Shown: one piece after another, positions 47,315 through 57,311 of the stretch | Layout: each line of letters opens with the position of its first letter | Numbering within the stretch: the stretch's first letter is position 1 | Assembly: GCA_016714125.1 (NCBI GenBank) | Contig: JADJNX010000023.1 | Location: 1 to 64,000 of the forward strand | DNA from: Ignavibacteriales bacterium | Lineage (GTDB): Bacteria > Bacteroidota > Ignavibacteria > Ignavibacteriales > Ignavibacteriaceae | DNA length: 64,000 nt | Direction: 5' to 3' | The notes under the pieces: generated by a model | Database searches by the model: none | Seen by the model: the letters and a program-made list of their open reading frames with translations, nothing else | Told to the model about the DNA's origin: nothing | Program-made: the position numbers and the translations under genes

Positions 47315-48285
47315 TCTGATAACCTTTCCTGGGCTTGTTCAAGAATTTTTAAGACTTCGAGGGCGTGAACACCATCTGAAAATGGAGTTTTTCCTGTTAA
47401 CACACACTCATAAAAATGTTTTTGTTCCTCAGCCAAAGGTGGTTTGTTTTCATATTGTACCACTTCAAACGACTGATCAAAGGCTTCAAGTTGGCCATTA
47501 ACTTTTTTGAATCCTTTTTTGTAGAACTTAAGTTTATTGTCGGGAAGACTGTCTTCAAAAACAAACATTCCTTCACTTCCGATAACCACAAGTCTCTGTT
47601 CCTTAAAAGGATGGAGCCAGCTCACAAAGATGTGTGCCGAGATATTATCGGGATAATTGAGAAATGTTACTGTTGAGTCTTCTATATTTGGTTGAATTAC
47701 GGCAGAACCCTGAGCATGTACATTTATAGGGTTTGTGCCGATGATAAACTGGATGATTGCAATATCATGGGGAGCAAAACTCCAAAGAGAGTTCTCTTCA
47801 GAACGGATCTTTCCAAGATTTAGTCTGTTACTGTAGATATATTGAAGTTCACCCAACTCTTTTCCAACAGCATTTTTGATGTGTTTCACAGCTTCATGAT
47901 AAAGCAAAACATGACCAACCATAAGTCTAAGATTGTTTTTCTCAGCTATGTGTACAAGATTTTCAGCTTCTTTTGAATAAAGTGTGATGGGTTTTTCAAC
48001 CAGTACATGTTTTCCGGCTTCAAGAAGGCTTTTTGCAACAAAATAGTGGGTCTGAGCAGGTGTGGCGACAATTGCTGTCGTTATTTCAGGATCATTTATT
48101 ATTTCTTCGAGAGTATCAACAACTTTGATTTTATCAGAGATTGCTGAAACAGTAGCACGGGTTTTTAACCCCGGATCATATACAACTATGTTTTCAGGGG
48201 GGAAGTAAAGACGCAGCGGTCTTCAAGTGATTTTTTCCCCAATTCCCAACCCTAAAACTGCAAGTTTTATTTGACTATAATCCAT
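47311..48285 (-). CDS. Gfo/Idh/MocA oxidoreductase, WbpB-like (frameshifted)
   Basis: Oxidises C3 of the UDP-sugar uronate in the WbpB family. From ATG 48285: MDYSQIKLAVLGLG, then after an indel near 48236 WGKNHLKTAASLLPPEN, another at the C-run near 48200, and ATPAQTHYFVAKSLLEAGKHVLVEKPITLYSKEAENL, with the conserved EKP lysine. VGHVLLYHEAVKHI and the C-terminal sheet follow. About 325 residues. Start of the three-gene operon. Confidence 0.88.
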
Positions 48286-48429
48286 TTTTGTTCCGTTAAT
48301 ATATTTGGAATTTGTCCTGCGGAATTATTTTAATTCAGCTTTTAAATTTAACATGTAGAAAACTATCCACAAAGATGAACCGTCGATTATTTTTGAGCTG
48401 TGTTCGTTTGGTCACAGGGTAGCGAGGGG

Positions 48430-48620
48430 GTTGATTAAACCACAGAGCACACAGAGCGCACAGAGGGAGTTTTTTAGATACTTTAAATTTTCAGGAACAA
48501 ACCTCAGAGCACTTAGAGGATCTAGATAAACTCTCTTAAATCTCTTCTCTGTGTCCTCTGTGTACTCTGTGGTTTTAAAAACTAAAAGATAACTTCACCT
48601 ACTGTGTGCTCTGTGGTTTT
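48430..48620. repeat. CACAGAG repeat cluster with long inverted arms
   Basis: AACCACAGAGCACACAGAG at the left faces CTCTGTGTACTCTGTGGTTT at about 48557 in inverted orientation. A second copy, TGTGTGCTCTGTGGTTTTAA, follows directly. It fills most of the 340-bp gap between the WbpB-type operon and the GH57 gene; no gene seen there. Confidence 0.75.
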
Positions 48621-48629
48621 AAAAACTAA

Positions 48630-51600
48630 TCATTTATTCAGGATCATCTTACGGGTTTCACGGAAACCGTTCACATTCAATGAATAGAAATATACTCCAC
48701 TTGTGAGTTTACCGGCATCAAATTTCACTTCATAGGTTCCGGCAGGTTTATATTCATCCACAATTGTTGTGACAAGTCTTCCCAATACATCGTAAACAGC
48801 AAGTGTCACTTTACCCGGTTCTTTCACAGAATATTGAAGTGTTGTTGAGGGATTAAATGGATTTGGGTAATTTTGACTTAATCCATAATCCGATGGAGTA
48901 AGGTCACTAAGACTTATCTCTTTAACAGATGTAAGTGTGTAGTCAAACTGGTAAAGTTCTCCGGATTCAACATTCCCATTACCGTTTCCGACAGGTACCT
49001 GATTTTGAAGTGTTCCGGCGTCTTGTGTCCCGTATTGAAGTACGGCAATGTAAAGTTTTGAAGGTGTATAACCAAACTCATTCTGAATATTCACAAGTCC
49101 TTCAAGGGTTTGTCCTGAAGCTTTTTCAGGATTTGACGAAGCATCAAACCATGCGTTATAGTTATTGGTGCTCTCGTTTGCGAGGAATAGTGACCATCCG
49201 GGAACTGTTCCCCCTTTTGCCCACATTGCCGGGATTGGGTTTCTTAGGGAGTCGGTTATCAGGATAAAAACATCTTTCCCTTGAGTGGGAGCTGCCTGGG
49301 TTGCTACATACAAGTTGCCATTATTCCATCCCAGATAGAGATTTGCTCCGCTGTTTGATCCAACAGAAACAGCCTGTTGATCGAGCACACCATCGATGAC
49401 AAAGTTACTGCCCGTTCCACCGCCACCACCAAAGTTGATCTTAAAGTCCTGACCGTTATTGTTGTTCCATGAATTGTCATTGTAATGAATTACAAAGGCA
49501 ACCCCGTTAACTTCCTGGGCGCTGTTATTAAAAGGACCTATCTTGATTGTCAGAAGACTGTCAGTTGATGGACCGGCAAATGCAGTTTCAACCGCAGGAC
49601 CTGTTCCATTAAACAAAACCGTTCCTGCTGGCCAATAGACCTGATTTGGAGTAGTCCAGTTTGAACCTTGTGGATTTAACCCCCAATGGAGTTTTGCTCC
49701 CTGAACAGCTTTCGTTATGGTAACTGTAATTGTATCATTTTTTGTGGGTGCCGAAGGTAGCCATGTAACGGTACTGACACCTGTTCCACCACCACCGCCT
49801 CCGGGTGTATAAGCCCCAACCCAGACATGTTGAATGGGAGTGGTAGCAACATTATTATTACTATCAACGGCTTCTACATAATAATCCACAAGTTTGTTTG
49901 AAATACCGGCGATAGTTGCTGAATATTCTTTTGCTTTTACGAGTGGCATAGGATTGGTCATCGATATTTTTGTAACTCCGGGCATGTCTATTATTGTCCA
50001 AGCTCCAACTTCTGCACCACCTGCATAAGTTTCATTCTGAACTGAAGATAGTGAGTTTTCACCATCAAGATCTTCACGATAATAAAGTTTTACTGATTTA
50101 AGACCTTTTACATCGTAGGCATAAGTCCAAACCTTAAAATCGGAAGGCTGCTGCTGGTTCCACTCGGTTGCACCGGGATTATAAGGTTCTCTTTGTGGAA
50201 TAAAGATTGTTGGTTTGGTGTTGTCGGGCGCACCGGTGATAACGCTGTTTGCAAAATTCACCGCCTGATTGGCTCCACGAGTAGGGTTTGAATCCCAAAT
50301 TCCGCCGAGTGATCCATCCCAATACCAGTAATCGGAAGCTTCACTTACAAGTAAATATTTCCAGGCATTGTATGTATTTGTAGCACCCGGATTTACATTG
50401 TCCGCCATTGCAACATGGTTCTGCACAGCAGTTAAAACACCCCAACTGTTAATATCTGGACTGTAACCATTAGTTCCCGGATCGCCAAGCCATTTTTTAA
50501 ATTCAGGGTCACCATTATCGGCACCCGACCAGCTTCCCGATTCAATATGAATTGGGGCATTTGGGTCAGGAGGGAACATTTCGAGGTAATCTTCTATTGT
50601 TGTACACACAAATCTTGATGGATTTGCACTTAACCAGTTAACAAAATTTTGAAAGTTTGATCCGTAATATGAGTCGGTTCCCCCGCCATAATTATCACCA
50701 TCGTGATGGAGCACTATCAATATCGGTTTTGAGGGATCAGTGTTAAATTGTTCAAACTGACCCATTACAGATTCGTAATTTAAAGCCCCAAATCCACCTC
50801 TTCCATCTTCGTTTCCGAGATAGCGTGATGCCGGGATTGCTATGATATTCGATTTTTGTCCCGTTGCGGGATTAACATACTCAACATAATGTGGTCTGTG
50901 ACCCCAGGCTGCCGAAATTCTGGTTGGAGCCCAGATATTCTGAAGTGCCAGCCAGTCATTAGGATTGGGATTAAGCACATCAGATTTGTTTGGCTCATAA
51001 ATGTTACCACCTGTGTTAAATGGATATCCCAGTGCTGCCCTGTCGAAATGGACATTATCCACCAAAACCCAGTTGAGACCTTCATCTGCAAGAGCAGGGA
51101 TCATCCTGTCAACAAATGCGTTTTCAGGCGGAAAGATACCTTTTGAGTAGCCTCCCGGAAAGTTTTGGGCAAAAATCTGTTTGTGCCACTGAATCTGCAT
51201 TCTGATATCTTTATAATCGATCAAGCCCATCAGCGGGTGGAAATATCCAAAACCAACCATGTCCATTCTCGGATTTCCAAGGGAAGTGGATTGATTTTTA
51301 CTGAAGTTCCAATGAGACTTCCAATTAACAAAATTACCATTTCCATTCGATTCAAGAACATTCAGATTCTCTATCAGTGAACCGGTGAAACTAACTTGAG
51401 CCCCAAAATGAGGCATATTTGCACCGATACCTTTTTGAACAGCATTTTTTGGCCATGAGGTATAAGGACCGGTTCTCTGGTTATGAATGTCTGTTACAGA
51501 AAAAGGAAATCGTCCGTTTGCATCTGTCTGCACAACACTTTCATAGGGCCAGTAGATCGGCTGGTGCATGTGCCACAGGAAAGCAATGTAGATTGGTGGA

Positions 51601-51701
51601 TTAACTTTGGTGTTGTTCGTCTGATTTTCCTGAGAATAAATATCAGTAAATGAGATCAACATAAATACTATTAATATCAGAGTATATTTAGATTTTAGCA
51701 T
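48630..51701 (-). CDS. Secreted GH57 glycoside hydrolase with C-terminal T9SS domain
   Basis: 1,023 residues from the ATG at 51701 (AAAGG upstream; a TTG 21 bp earlier is less likely). Signal peptide KSKYTLILIVFMLISFTDIYS. The GH57 barrel starts IAFLWHMHQPIYWPYE (motif 1), and GIFPPENAFVDRMIPALADEG holds the likely nucleophile Glu. VLHHDGDNYGG is a likely motif with the acid Asp. Gly-rich linkers (PGGGGGGTG and NFGGGGGTG) separate two beta-domains, one with carbohydrate-binding look (APTKNDTITVTITKAVQGAKL), then a type A sorting domain with SQNYPNPFNPSTTLQY. GH57 covers amylase/pullulanase-like activities; export by T9SS suggests extracellular starch or glycogen degradation. Confidence 0.88.
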   Translation of the reverse strand: MLKSKYTLILIVFMLISFTDIYSQENQTNNTKVNPPIYIAFLWHMHQPIYWPYESVVQTDANGRFPFSVTDIHNQRTGPYTSWPKNAVQKGIGANMPHFGAQVSFTGSLIENLNVLESNGNGNFVNWKSHWNFSKNQSTSLGNPRMDMVGFGYFHPLMGLIDYKDIRMQIQWHKQIFAQNFPGGYSKGIFPPENAFVDRMIPALADEGLNWVLVDNVHFDRAALGYPFNTGGNIYEPNKSDVLNPNPNDWLALQNIWAPTRISAAWGHRPHYVEYVNPATGQKSNIIAIPASRYLGNEDGRGGFGALNYESVMGQFEQFNTDPSKPILIVLHHDGDNYGGGTDSYYGSNFQNFVNWLSANPSRFVCTTIEDYLEMFPPDPNAPIHIESGSWSGADNGDPEFKKWLGDPGTNGYSPDINSWGVLTAVQNHVAMADNVNPGATNTYNAWKYLLVSEASDYWYWDGSLGGIWDSNPTRGANQAVNFANSVITGAPDNTKPTIFIPQREPYNPGATEWNQQQPSDFKVWTYAYDVKGLKSVKLYYREDLDGENSLSSVQNETYAGGAEVGAWTIIDMPGVTKISMTNPMPLVKAKEYSATIAGISNKLVDYYVEAVDSNNNVATTPIQHVWVGAYTPGGGGGGTGVSTVTWLPSAPTKNDTITVTITKAVQGAKLHWGLNPQGSNWTTPNQVYWPAGTVLFNGTGPAVETAFAGPSTDSLLTIKIGPFNNSAQEVNGVAFVIHYNDNSWNNNNGQDFKINFGGGGGTGSNFVIDGVLDQQAVSVGSNSGANLYLGWNNGNLYVATQAAPTQGKDVFILITDSLRNPIPAMWAKGGTVPGWSLFLANESTNNYNAWFDASSNPEKASGQTLEGLVNIQNEFGYTPSKLYIAVLQYGTQDAGTLQNQVPVGNGNGNVESGELYQFDYTLTSVKEISLSDLTPSDYGLSQNYPNPFNPSTTLQYSVKEPGKVTLAVYDVLGRLVTTIVDEYKPAGTYEVKFDAGKLTSGVYFYSLNVNGFRETRKMILNK

Positions 51702-51932
51702 GTTTTTAACCTTTTGGTTCAAACGGACCGGACAATGTCGGACCCGAAAATTTCTCGATCGCTATCGAAAAATGACAATTCATAAATTTATTAATACAGC
51801 CTCCAAAATACAAAAAAATAAAAAAACCGGATGTGATACTTTTTTCTTGATTTCAATCTGGAAAAATGTGTAAGTTTCCACTCTATAATATTATGAGAAA
51901 TTCAAAAAATATAACATGAGGCACACAGAAAT

Positions 51933-53073
51933 ATGAAATTAAGGTTTATCCATTTTTCAGATTCGCATTTGGGGTTTGTTGACTATACCTCCGACGATTT
52001 TTCTGTTCAAAAAGCACGGGAAGACGATGCCTACAAAACGGTAGCCGCAGTTATAGATTATGCAATAAAAACAAAACCCGATTTTGTGATCCACACAGGC
52101 GATTTTTTCCACCGCCCTTCACCGTACAACAAAGCCATTGTTGAAGCCGGAAAACAGTTTAAACGCCTTTCTGACGCAGGAATCCCTTTTTATATGATCG
52201 CCGGAAACCACGACCTTCCAAAATCGGAGGATACCCGCGCAATTCATGAAATTTATGAAATGTTTCCGGGCTGCAAGATTTTTTATGACCAGAAATATAC
52301 TGTTTTGGACTGTGGAACTTCATACTTCACGCTCTTCCGCATATCATTTTTGACTAATCATCTTGAAGAAATCAAGAAGATCGTCATTACCGACCGTCGA
52401 AACCAAATCTCCTTATGATGCACCTATCAATGCCGATGTCCATCTACAAAGAAGAAGAACCCGGCGGCGGTCTCTTCCCTGCGGACCGGCGCGATACCAA
52501 AGAATTCAATTATGTTGCCCTTGGTCACTGGCACAGATTTAACCATGTTAAAAATTACGGCAATGTCTGTTATTCGGGCTCTACCGAAAGAATCAACGCG
52601 AGTGAAGCCGATCATGACAAAGGTTTTGTTGAAGTAACCATTGATGGCAAAGCTCCGAAACTAAACTTTGAAAAACTTGAGACCAGAAGGTACCTGAAAA
52701 TCACAATTAATAACTGCGTCAGCGAAGTCCAATCAGAATATTCTGGATGAGATAGCAGCGATTGTGAAGGGGGATGATCTTTCAGAAGCGATCGTTAAAA
52801 GTGATTCTCGAAGGTTTGCGCGATAACAAGTCTTTTGATTTTATGAGGGGACGATATTGAAGAGCTAACGGGAAAATGCCTCGTATTAATAATAAAGAAA
52901 ATTTTAGAAGGAAGAACCCATTGAATTGGATGAGTCAGGGGGTGAATCTCTTGTTCAGCAATTGCTTGGTGATATCCGTTCAGGGTTCTCCGATGACGAA
53001 GATTTCAAAAATTTTAGAAATAACAACTGAATTATTTGAAGAATTTTTGCAGGAGGATAATAATGCTAATTAA
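51933..53073 (+). CDS. sbcD: DNA repair exonuclease SbcD/Mre11-like (frameshifted)
   Basis: Metallophosphoesterase nuclease subunit. Phosphoesterase motifs are intact at the N-terminus: HFSDSHLGFVDYTS, VIHTGDFFHRPSPYNK and IAGNHDLPKSEDTRA. After a change of frame near 52400 come MPMSIYKEEEPGG and FNYVALGHWHRF (GHxH motif), then GNVCYSGSTERINASEAD. Past 52740 the frame breaks several times; the tail ELFEEFLQEDNNAN stops at 53073 and overlaps the sbcC start. About 380 residues when restored. Confidence 0.85.
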
Positions 53074-55399
53074 AAATTAATATTGAAAATTTTAAACAAT
53101 ACCAGGATGAATCATCAACTTCCCTGAAGGGTTAACAGGTCTTGTTGGTAGAAATGGAGGGAAAGTCGACAATTTTCGATGCCATCACTTTGCCCTGTTT
53201 GGACCTCTCAAAGGTGTCCAGTTTATCTCCTTAAGAATGATAACGCGTCTGCTTCCGACCCTGTTGAGGTTGAGCTTGAGTTCACCGAAAACAATAAAGA
53301 GTATATCGTAAAAAGAACCCTCAAGGGAGTAGCAGTAACATCAAAGGTTGCTTTGTTCAGGATTAATGACCAGATACTCTCACCCTTGGCTCAGAATGCC
53401 ACCGATGTAGCAAAAGAGCTCTACAAAATAATCAAACTTGATAAAGATAGTTTTGTTAACTCATTTTTGCCAGAGAAAGCAAACGCCGGACTTCTTGCTT
53501 CCAAACCTGCTGAAAGGGTGATCGAAATCAGAAGATGCTCGGTTTCGACAGGCTTGATACAATCAGCAAAAAGCTGCTGAAAATTAAAAGCACTCAAATA
53601 TGAAATTGATGCGGCTAAAAACCTTCTGCCGGATCAGAAAAATTGTCGATTTTAATAATTTAATTGAAGAAAAGAAAAACGAACTCGCGTCCCTTTTCGA
53701 GAACCATGACAACTTGCACAATCTGTTAATGCTAAATTTATAGAGATTGGTTCACAGCAACAAAGAGTTGACGAACTTCGTAATTTGCAGGAAAGACACA
53801 ATGCTCTCGAAAAGAAATTGCAAAGCATCAAGACAGCAATCTCAAAAACGGCGGAGTCGATCTTCTCGTCCAAAATTGAGATCTCCGGCTCGAAAACCTG
53901 AAATCAGATGCAACAGAACTTTCTTCAGTCGTAGAACTCCTGCAAAACTTGAAGGCTGCACAGACGGAGATGCTGACGAAAAGGACAATGCGACCCTTTG
54001 GGATAACATACTTTCCGATAAAACAAAAACGGAAACGCTCTTAGACAGAAACTCAATCGAAGATGGATGCATTATCTGCCTCTATCGAAAAGATTCAAAA
54101 GCACCGGAGACCCTTCAACTTAAGTCAGTGATTAAGGATGGCATCGAGAGAGAGGTAGAACTTCTCAACTCCAACTCACTCGATCTTGGAAGAGAAATCG
54201 CTGGTAAAGAAGCCGGTCTTAAGGAATTAAAAAGACTTGAGCATGTTTTAGGTCTTGATGAAACAGGCGTGTGTGCTTGGAGTGAGAAAGAACTTGGTAC
54301 TCAGAAACCTGTACTAATTAAAAATATCAAACAGGAATCGTGGAACGGCAGTCAATTATTGCAGATGTTTCGGCAAGAGAATCTGAGGTTACGAATAAAC
54401 TTACCTACAAAAAGGGATGAACTGAAAGTATGCAATGTTGAAATTGTAGAACTGGGAAAAACCATTATCCGGCTCGAAAATGACAAAGGAAAACATAAGC
54501 TCAGCCGAACAGGATTTGCTCGCAGTTGGGCCTCGTGATTTTGACAGCGATATATTCAACTCCCTTAAAATAAAGATAAAAACTGCTGAAGAACAAAATG
54601 ATGTTTATCAGAAGATCCTTGGGTGAAAGGACACTTCCGCTCAGCAGAGCACCTTTCCGACTATCCGCAACTCTAAATGAATCTCAGGCAAAGCTCTCTA
54701 CCTAAACAAAAAAAAACAAAATTGGTTGATCTGAATTTTAATGCAGATGAGCTTACTACTGCTGATTCTTTGCTCAAACAAAAACATCAGGAACACCGCG
54801 ATTTGGTGAATGCAGCTCATAAAGTTGAGGTGAACCTCAACCTGATAAGTACTGAGGTCTCTAATGCACAAAACACCCTTAATGAAAATGAGGAAAGGAA
54901 AAATTCATTCGAACTAAGGCTTAAAGATTTTGATAAATACAAAATCTTCAAGGAAATCATCGATAACTTTAAAACGCGGATAACCTCAGAGGCAATTCCT
55001 AAAATTTCTCAGGAAGCTAACAGGCTATTTGTTGAGATTACAAAAGAAAGATATAACGGTTTACACATTGATACAGAAAACTTCGATATTAAAGTTTTAC
55101 GCGACGATAAGGAAACCTTTATTGAAACCCTCTCCGGAGAGAGAGAGACCTTGCAGCAGTCTGTTTAAGAATCGCAGTAAGTCGCCACATAATCAGTATG
55201 AATGGTCAGGAAATATGGGATTCCTTGCTCTTGACGAGATCTTTGGCTCACAAGATGAAGGAAGAAGAGCGGACTTGATGTTTGCCCTCTCAAAAATTTC
55301 CGACTGGTTTAAGCAGGTCTTTATCGTTACCACTAACTAGATATCGAAGAATCCTTCCCGAACAAAATGATTATTTCAAAGAAGGGGTTATACAGCTAG
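53063..55399 (+). CDS. sbcC: DNA repair ATPase SbcC/Rad50-like (heavily frameshifted)
   Basis: SMC-like ATPase partner of SbcD. An AGGAGG stands 7 bp before the ATG. Restored N-terminus: NFKQYQDES, GLTGLVGRNG.GKSTIFDAITF (Walker A, one base lacking in the G-run). The middle has coiled-coil text and CIIC near 54070, a likely zinc hook. The C-terminal lobe has ERYNGLHIDTENFDIKVL, TLSGERETLQQS (signature), and GFLALDEIFGSQDEGRR (Walker B/D-loop). At least ten indels lie in 2.3 kb, more than in any other gene here. Could be true decay, but the motifs all survive, so poor sequence is likelier. The end overlaps the convergent asparaginase gene. Confidence 0.8.
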
Positions 55400-56398
55400 A
55401 TTGACTGTAGATTTGCCCTGTCAGCTCAATAATAAAAATCCGTTCCAGTTCAGCGGGATCGGTCGTTTTACCGAGGGCAAGGATAAGTTTTATTCTTGCC
55501 TTCTGTCCATTTAGATATTCTGCAAAAATAACGCCTGATTCCCTTAACCACTTCCCGGCTCCGGGGTAACTGTAAATGTCATCGGTATCTCCTGCGGGAC
55601 AGCGTGACACCAAAACAACAGGAATCCCCTTCTCCAAAACATACTCAATTCCTTCAAACACAGCCGGGGGAACATTCCCCACTCCAAGAGCTTCCACCAC
55701 CACCCCATCAACTCCACAATCAGCCGAATATCTAAAAAATTTGTCATCCATCCCTGCGTAACATTTTAGCAGATCTACATTCGAATTTATTTTGGATGTT
55801 CTGATGGTTTCAAGTCTTCGCGGTGCCCTGTTCAAAATCACTCTTCCTCTATCTACAAACCCCAGACTTCCAAAATCGAGAGAAGCAAATGTTTCTTCAT
55901 CTTCGGTGTGGGTTTTTGTAACTTCACTTGCAGCATTTATCTCACCATTCAGACAAACCAAAACACCCATATCTCGGCAATTTGGATTTAAACATGTATA
56001 AATTGAGTCGATCAGATTTGCAGGACCATCCCATTCAGGGTCAGAACTGTTTCTCATTGATCCCGTTAACACCACCGGAATATGACATTCAAGATAGAGG
56101 TCGAGGAAATAGGCAGTCTCTTCAAGAGTGTCGGTGCCGTGTGTGATTATAATACCATCATATTCGTTATCATCGATCATCTGCTGGATGGTTAACGCCA
56201 GTTCAAACATCAGTTCCGGTGTAATATGGGGACCCGGATATTTCCCAAAATCGTAGAAATCAACCCTTCCAAGTGTCTTTAACTCCGGGATCATATCAAT
56301 TATTTCACCCCTGTAAGGTGAGGAACTGCGCCGCCGGTTTGTGCATCCACTTTCATCGAAATGGTGCCTCCGGTGAAAACTATCATGATTTTTTTCAT
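55371..56398 (-). CDS. ansA: L-asparaginase, type I-like (one frameshift)
   Basis: Hydrolyses L-asparagine to aspartate and ammonia. From ATG 56398 the protein reads MKKIMIVFTGGTISMKVDAQ, where TGGTIS holds the Thr nucleophile; one base change in a G-run near 56310 leads to GEIIDMIPELKTLG. Then ITHGTDTLEETAYFLD (second catalytic Thr-Asp), LTGSMRNSSDPEWDGPANL and VVVEALGVGNVPPA. No signal peptide, so cytoplasmic. About 340 residues. Its end overlaps sbcC by 29 bp. Confidence 0.9.
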
Positions 56399-56490
56399 AT
56401 CTTACGGTCCGGAAATTATTTATATTGCAATGCAAATTACGGAAATTTGAATTGTTTAGTTGAATAATCGCCTGCCGAAGGCAGAACAAA

Positions 56491-56504
56491 GTACGATATC
56501 GTAC
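56491..56504. promoter_or_regulatory. Perfect 14-bp palindrome before the Nfu-type gene
   Basis: GTACGATATCGTAC stands 12 bp upstream of the ATG. A small CTGCCGAAGGCAG hairpin precedes it. Could be an operator; the binding protein is unknown. Confidence 0.4.
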
Positions 56505-56516
56505 AGAGGTGTTAAT

Positions 56517-57056
56517 ATGTTACATGTAGTTGATGTTGAACTTACTCCCAATCCACACGCTATTAAATTTGTCTTAAATCAGAAATTGCTTCACTTTACA
56601 TCGAGGCAATTCAGCACACCCGAAGATGCAGTAAATGATCCACTTGCAAATGGTATTTTTGCCCTCGAGGGTGTTGCATCTGTTTTTTATACTGATAAAT
56701 TTATAACTGTTGAAAAGAAACAGGGATACGACTGGGGAAAGATTCAAAGACCATTTCTTACTTATCTCAGCAAATTTGATCAATCACTTATCCCTGAAGA
56801 AGCCACTCCAGAAGGAATTGACGAAAACACGAGTGAACTTCTTAAACAGATTTCGGAAGTATTAAATAAAAAAGTTGTCCCCGCCCTTGCTTACGACGGC
56901 GGTGGTCTCGAGATTCTTGGACTTGACGGCTCACTCTCAAGGTTCGCTATCAAGGCGCCTGCGGGAAGCTGCCCAAGTGCACAAAGAGGAACCCTCTCAG
57001 CAATCGAAAGTCTGCTTAAAAGAGATGTGCATCCTGCACTTGGAAGTCATTCCTGA
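56517..57056 (+). CDS. Nfu-family Fe-S scaffold-like protein with one cysteine
   Basis: 179 residues. An N-terminal Nfu_N domain (VELTPNPHAIKFVLNQKLL, VNDPLANGIFALEGVASVFYTDKFITVEK) is followed by the NifU-like C-terminal domain (LLKQISEVLNKKVVPALAYDGGGLEILGLDG). In canonical proteins this ends with a CxxC that binds the cluster; here it reads APAGSCPSAQRGTL, with one cysteine. The frame is open throughout, so this is not a sequencing slip. A cluster could still bridge two subunits through one Cys each, or the protein could be a non-canonical variant. Confidence 0.85.
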   Translation: MLHVVDVELTPNPHAIKFVLNQKLLHFTSRQFSTPEDAVNDPLANGIFALEGVASVFYTDKFITVEKKQGYDWGKIQRPFLTYLSKFDQSLIPEEATPEGIDENTSELLKQISEVLNKKVVPALAYDGGGLEILGLDGSLSRFAIKAPAGSCPSAQRGTLSAIESLLKRDVHPALGSHS

Positions 57057-57213
57057 CTAAATATTAATTATTAATTATTAGGTATTATTTTAGCTTATCC
57101 TGAATTAAGCATCAGTGAGAAGTAAAAAAGCTAATATTTTAATAAACTTTAGTCATCACAAGTGCTAAATTAAATTTACACACAACCCTTCCAAAGTTAA
57201 ATCCCCTTTAAAA

Positions 57214-57248
57214 TAAAAAAAAGCTGCCCCGTTTCCGGAGCAGCTTTT
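57214..57248 (-). terminator. Rho-independent terminator with GAAA loop
   Basis: On the minus strand AAAAGCTGC pairs with GCAGCTTTT, with CCG-GAAA-CGG at the tip, followed by a T-run. It ends the TonB-dependent receptor gene. Confidence 0.85.
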
Positions 57249-57280
57249 AATATTTGGGTTAAAGATTCAGCTATTAAAAA

Positions 57281-57311
57281 TAATACCTGATACTTAATAC
57301 CTAATACCTAT
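57281..57311. repeat. AATACCTGATACTTAATACC repeat
   Basis: Second site of the repeat family seen at 27809-27868. It lies directly before the stop codon side of the TonB-dependent receptor gene. Confidence 0.6.

Noticed and set aside
52876..53073. Separate small gene after sbcD
   Set aside because: Its last residues are the natural C-terminus of SbcD in the restored frame.
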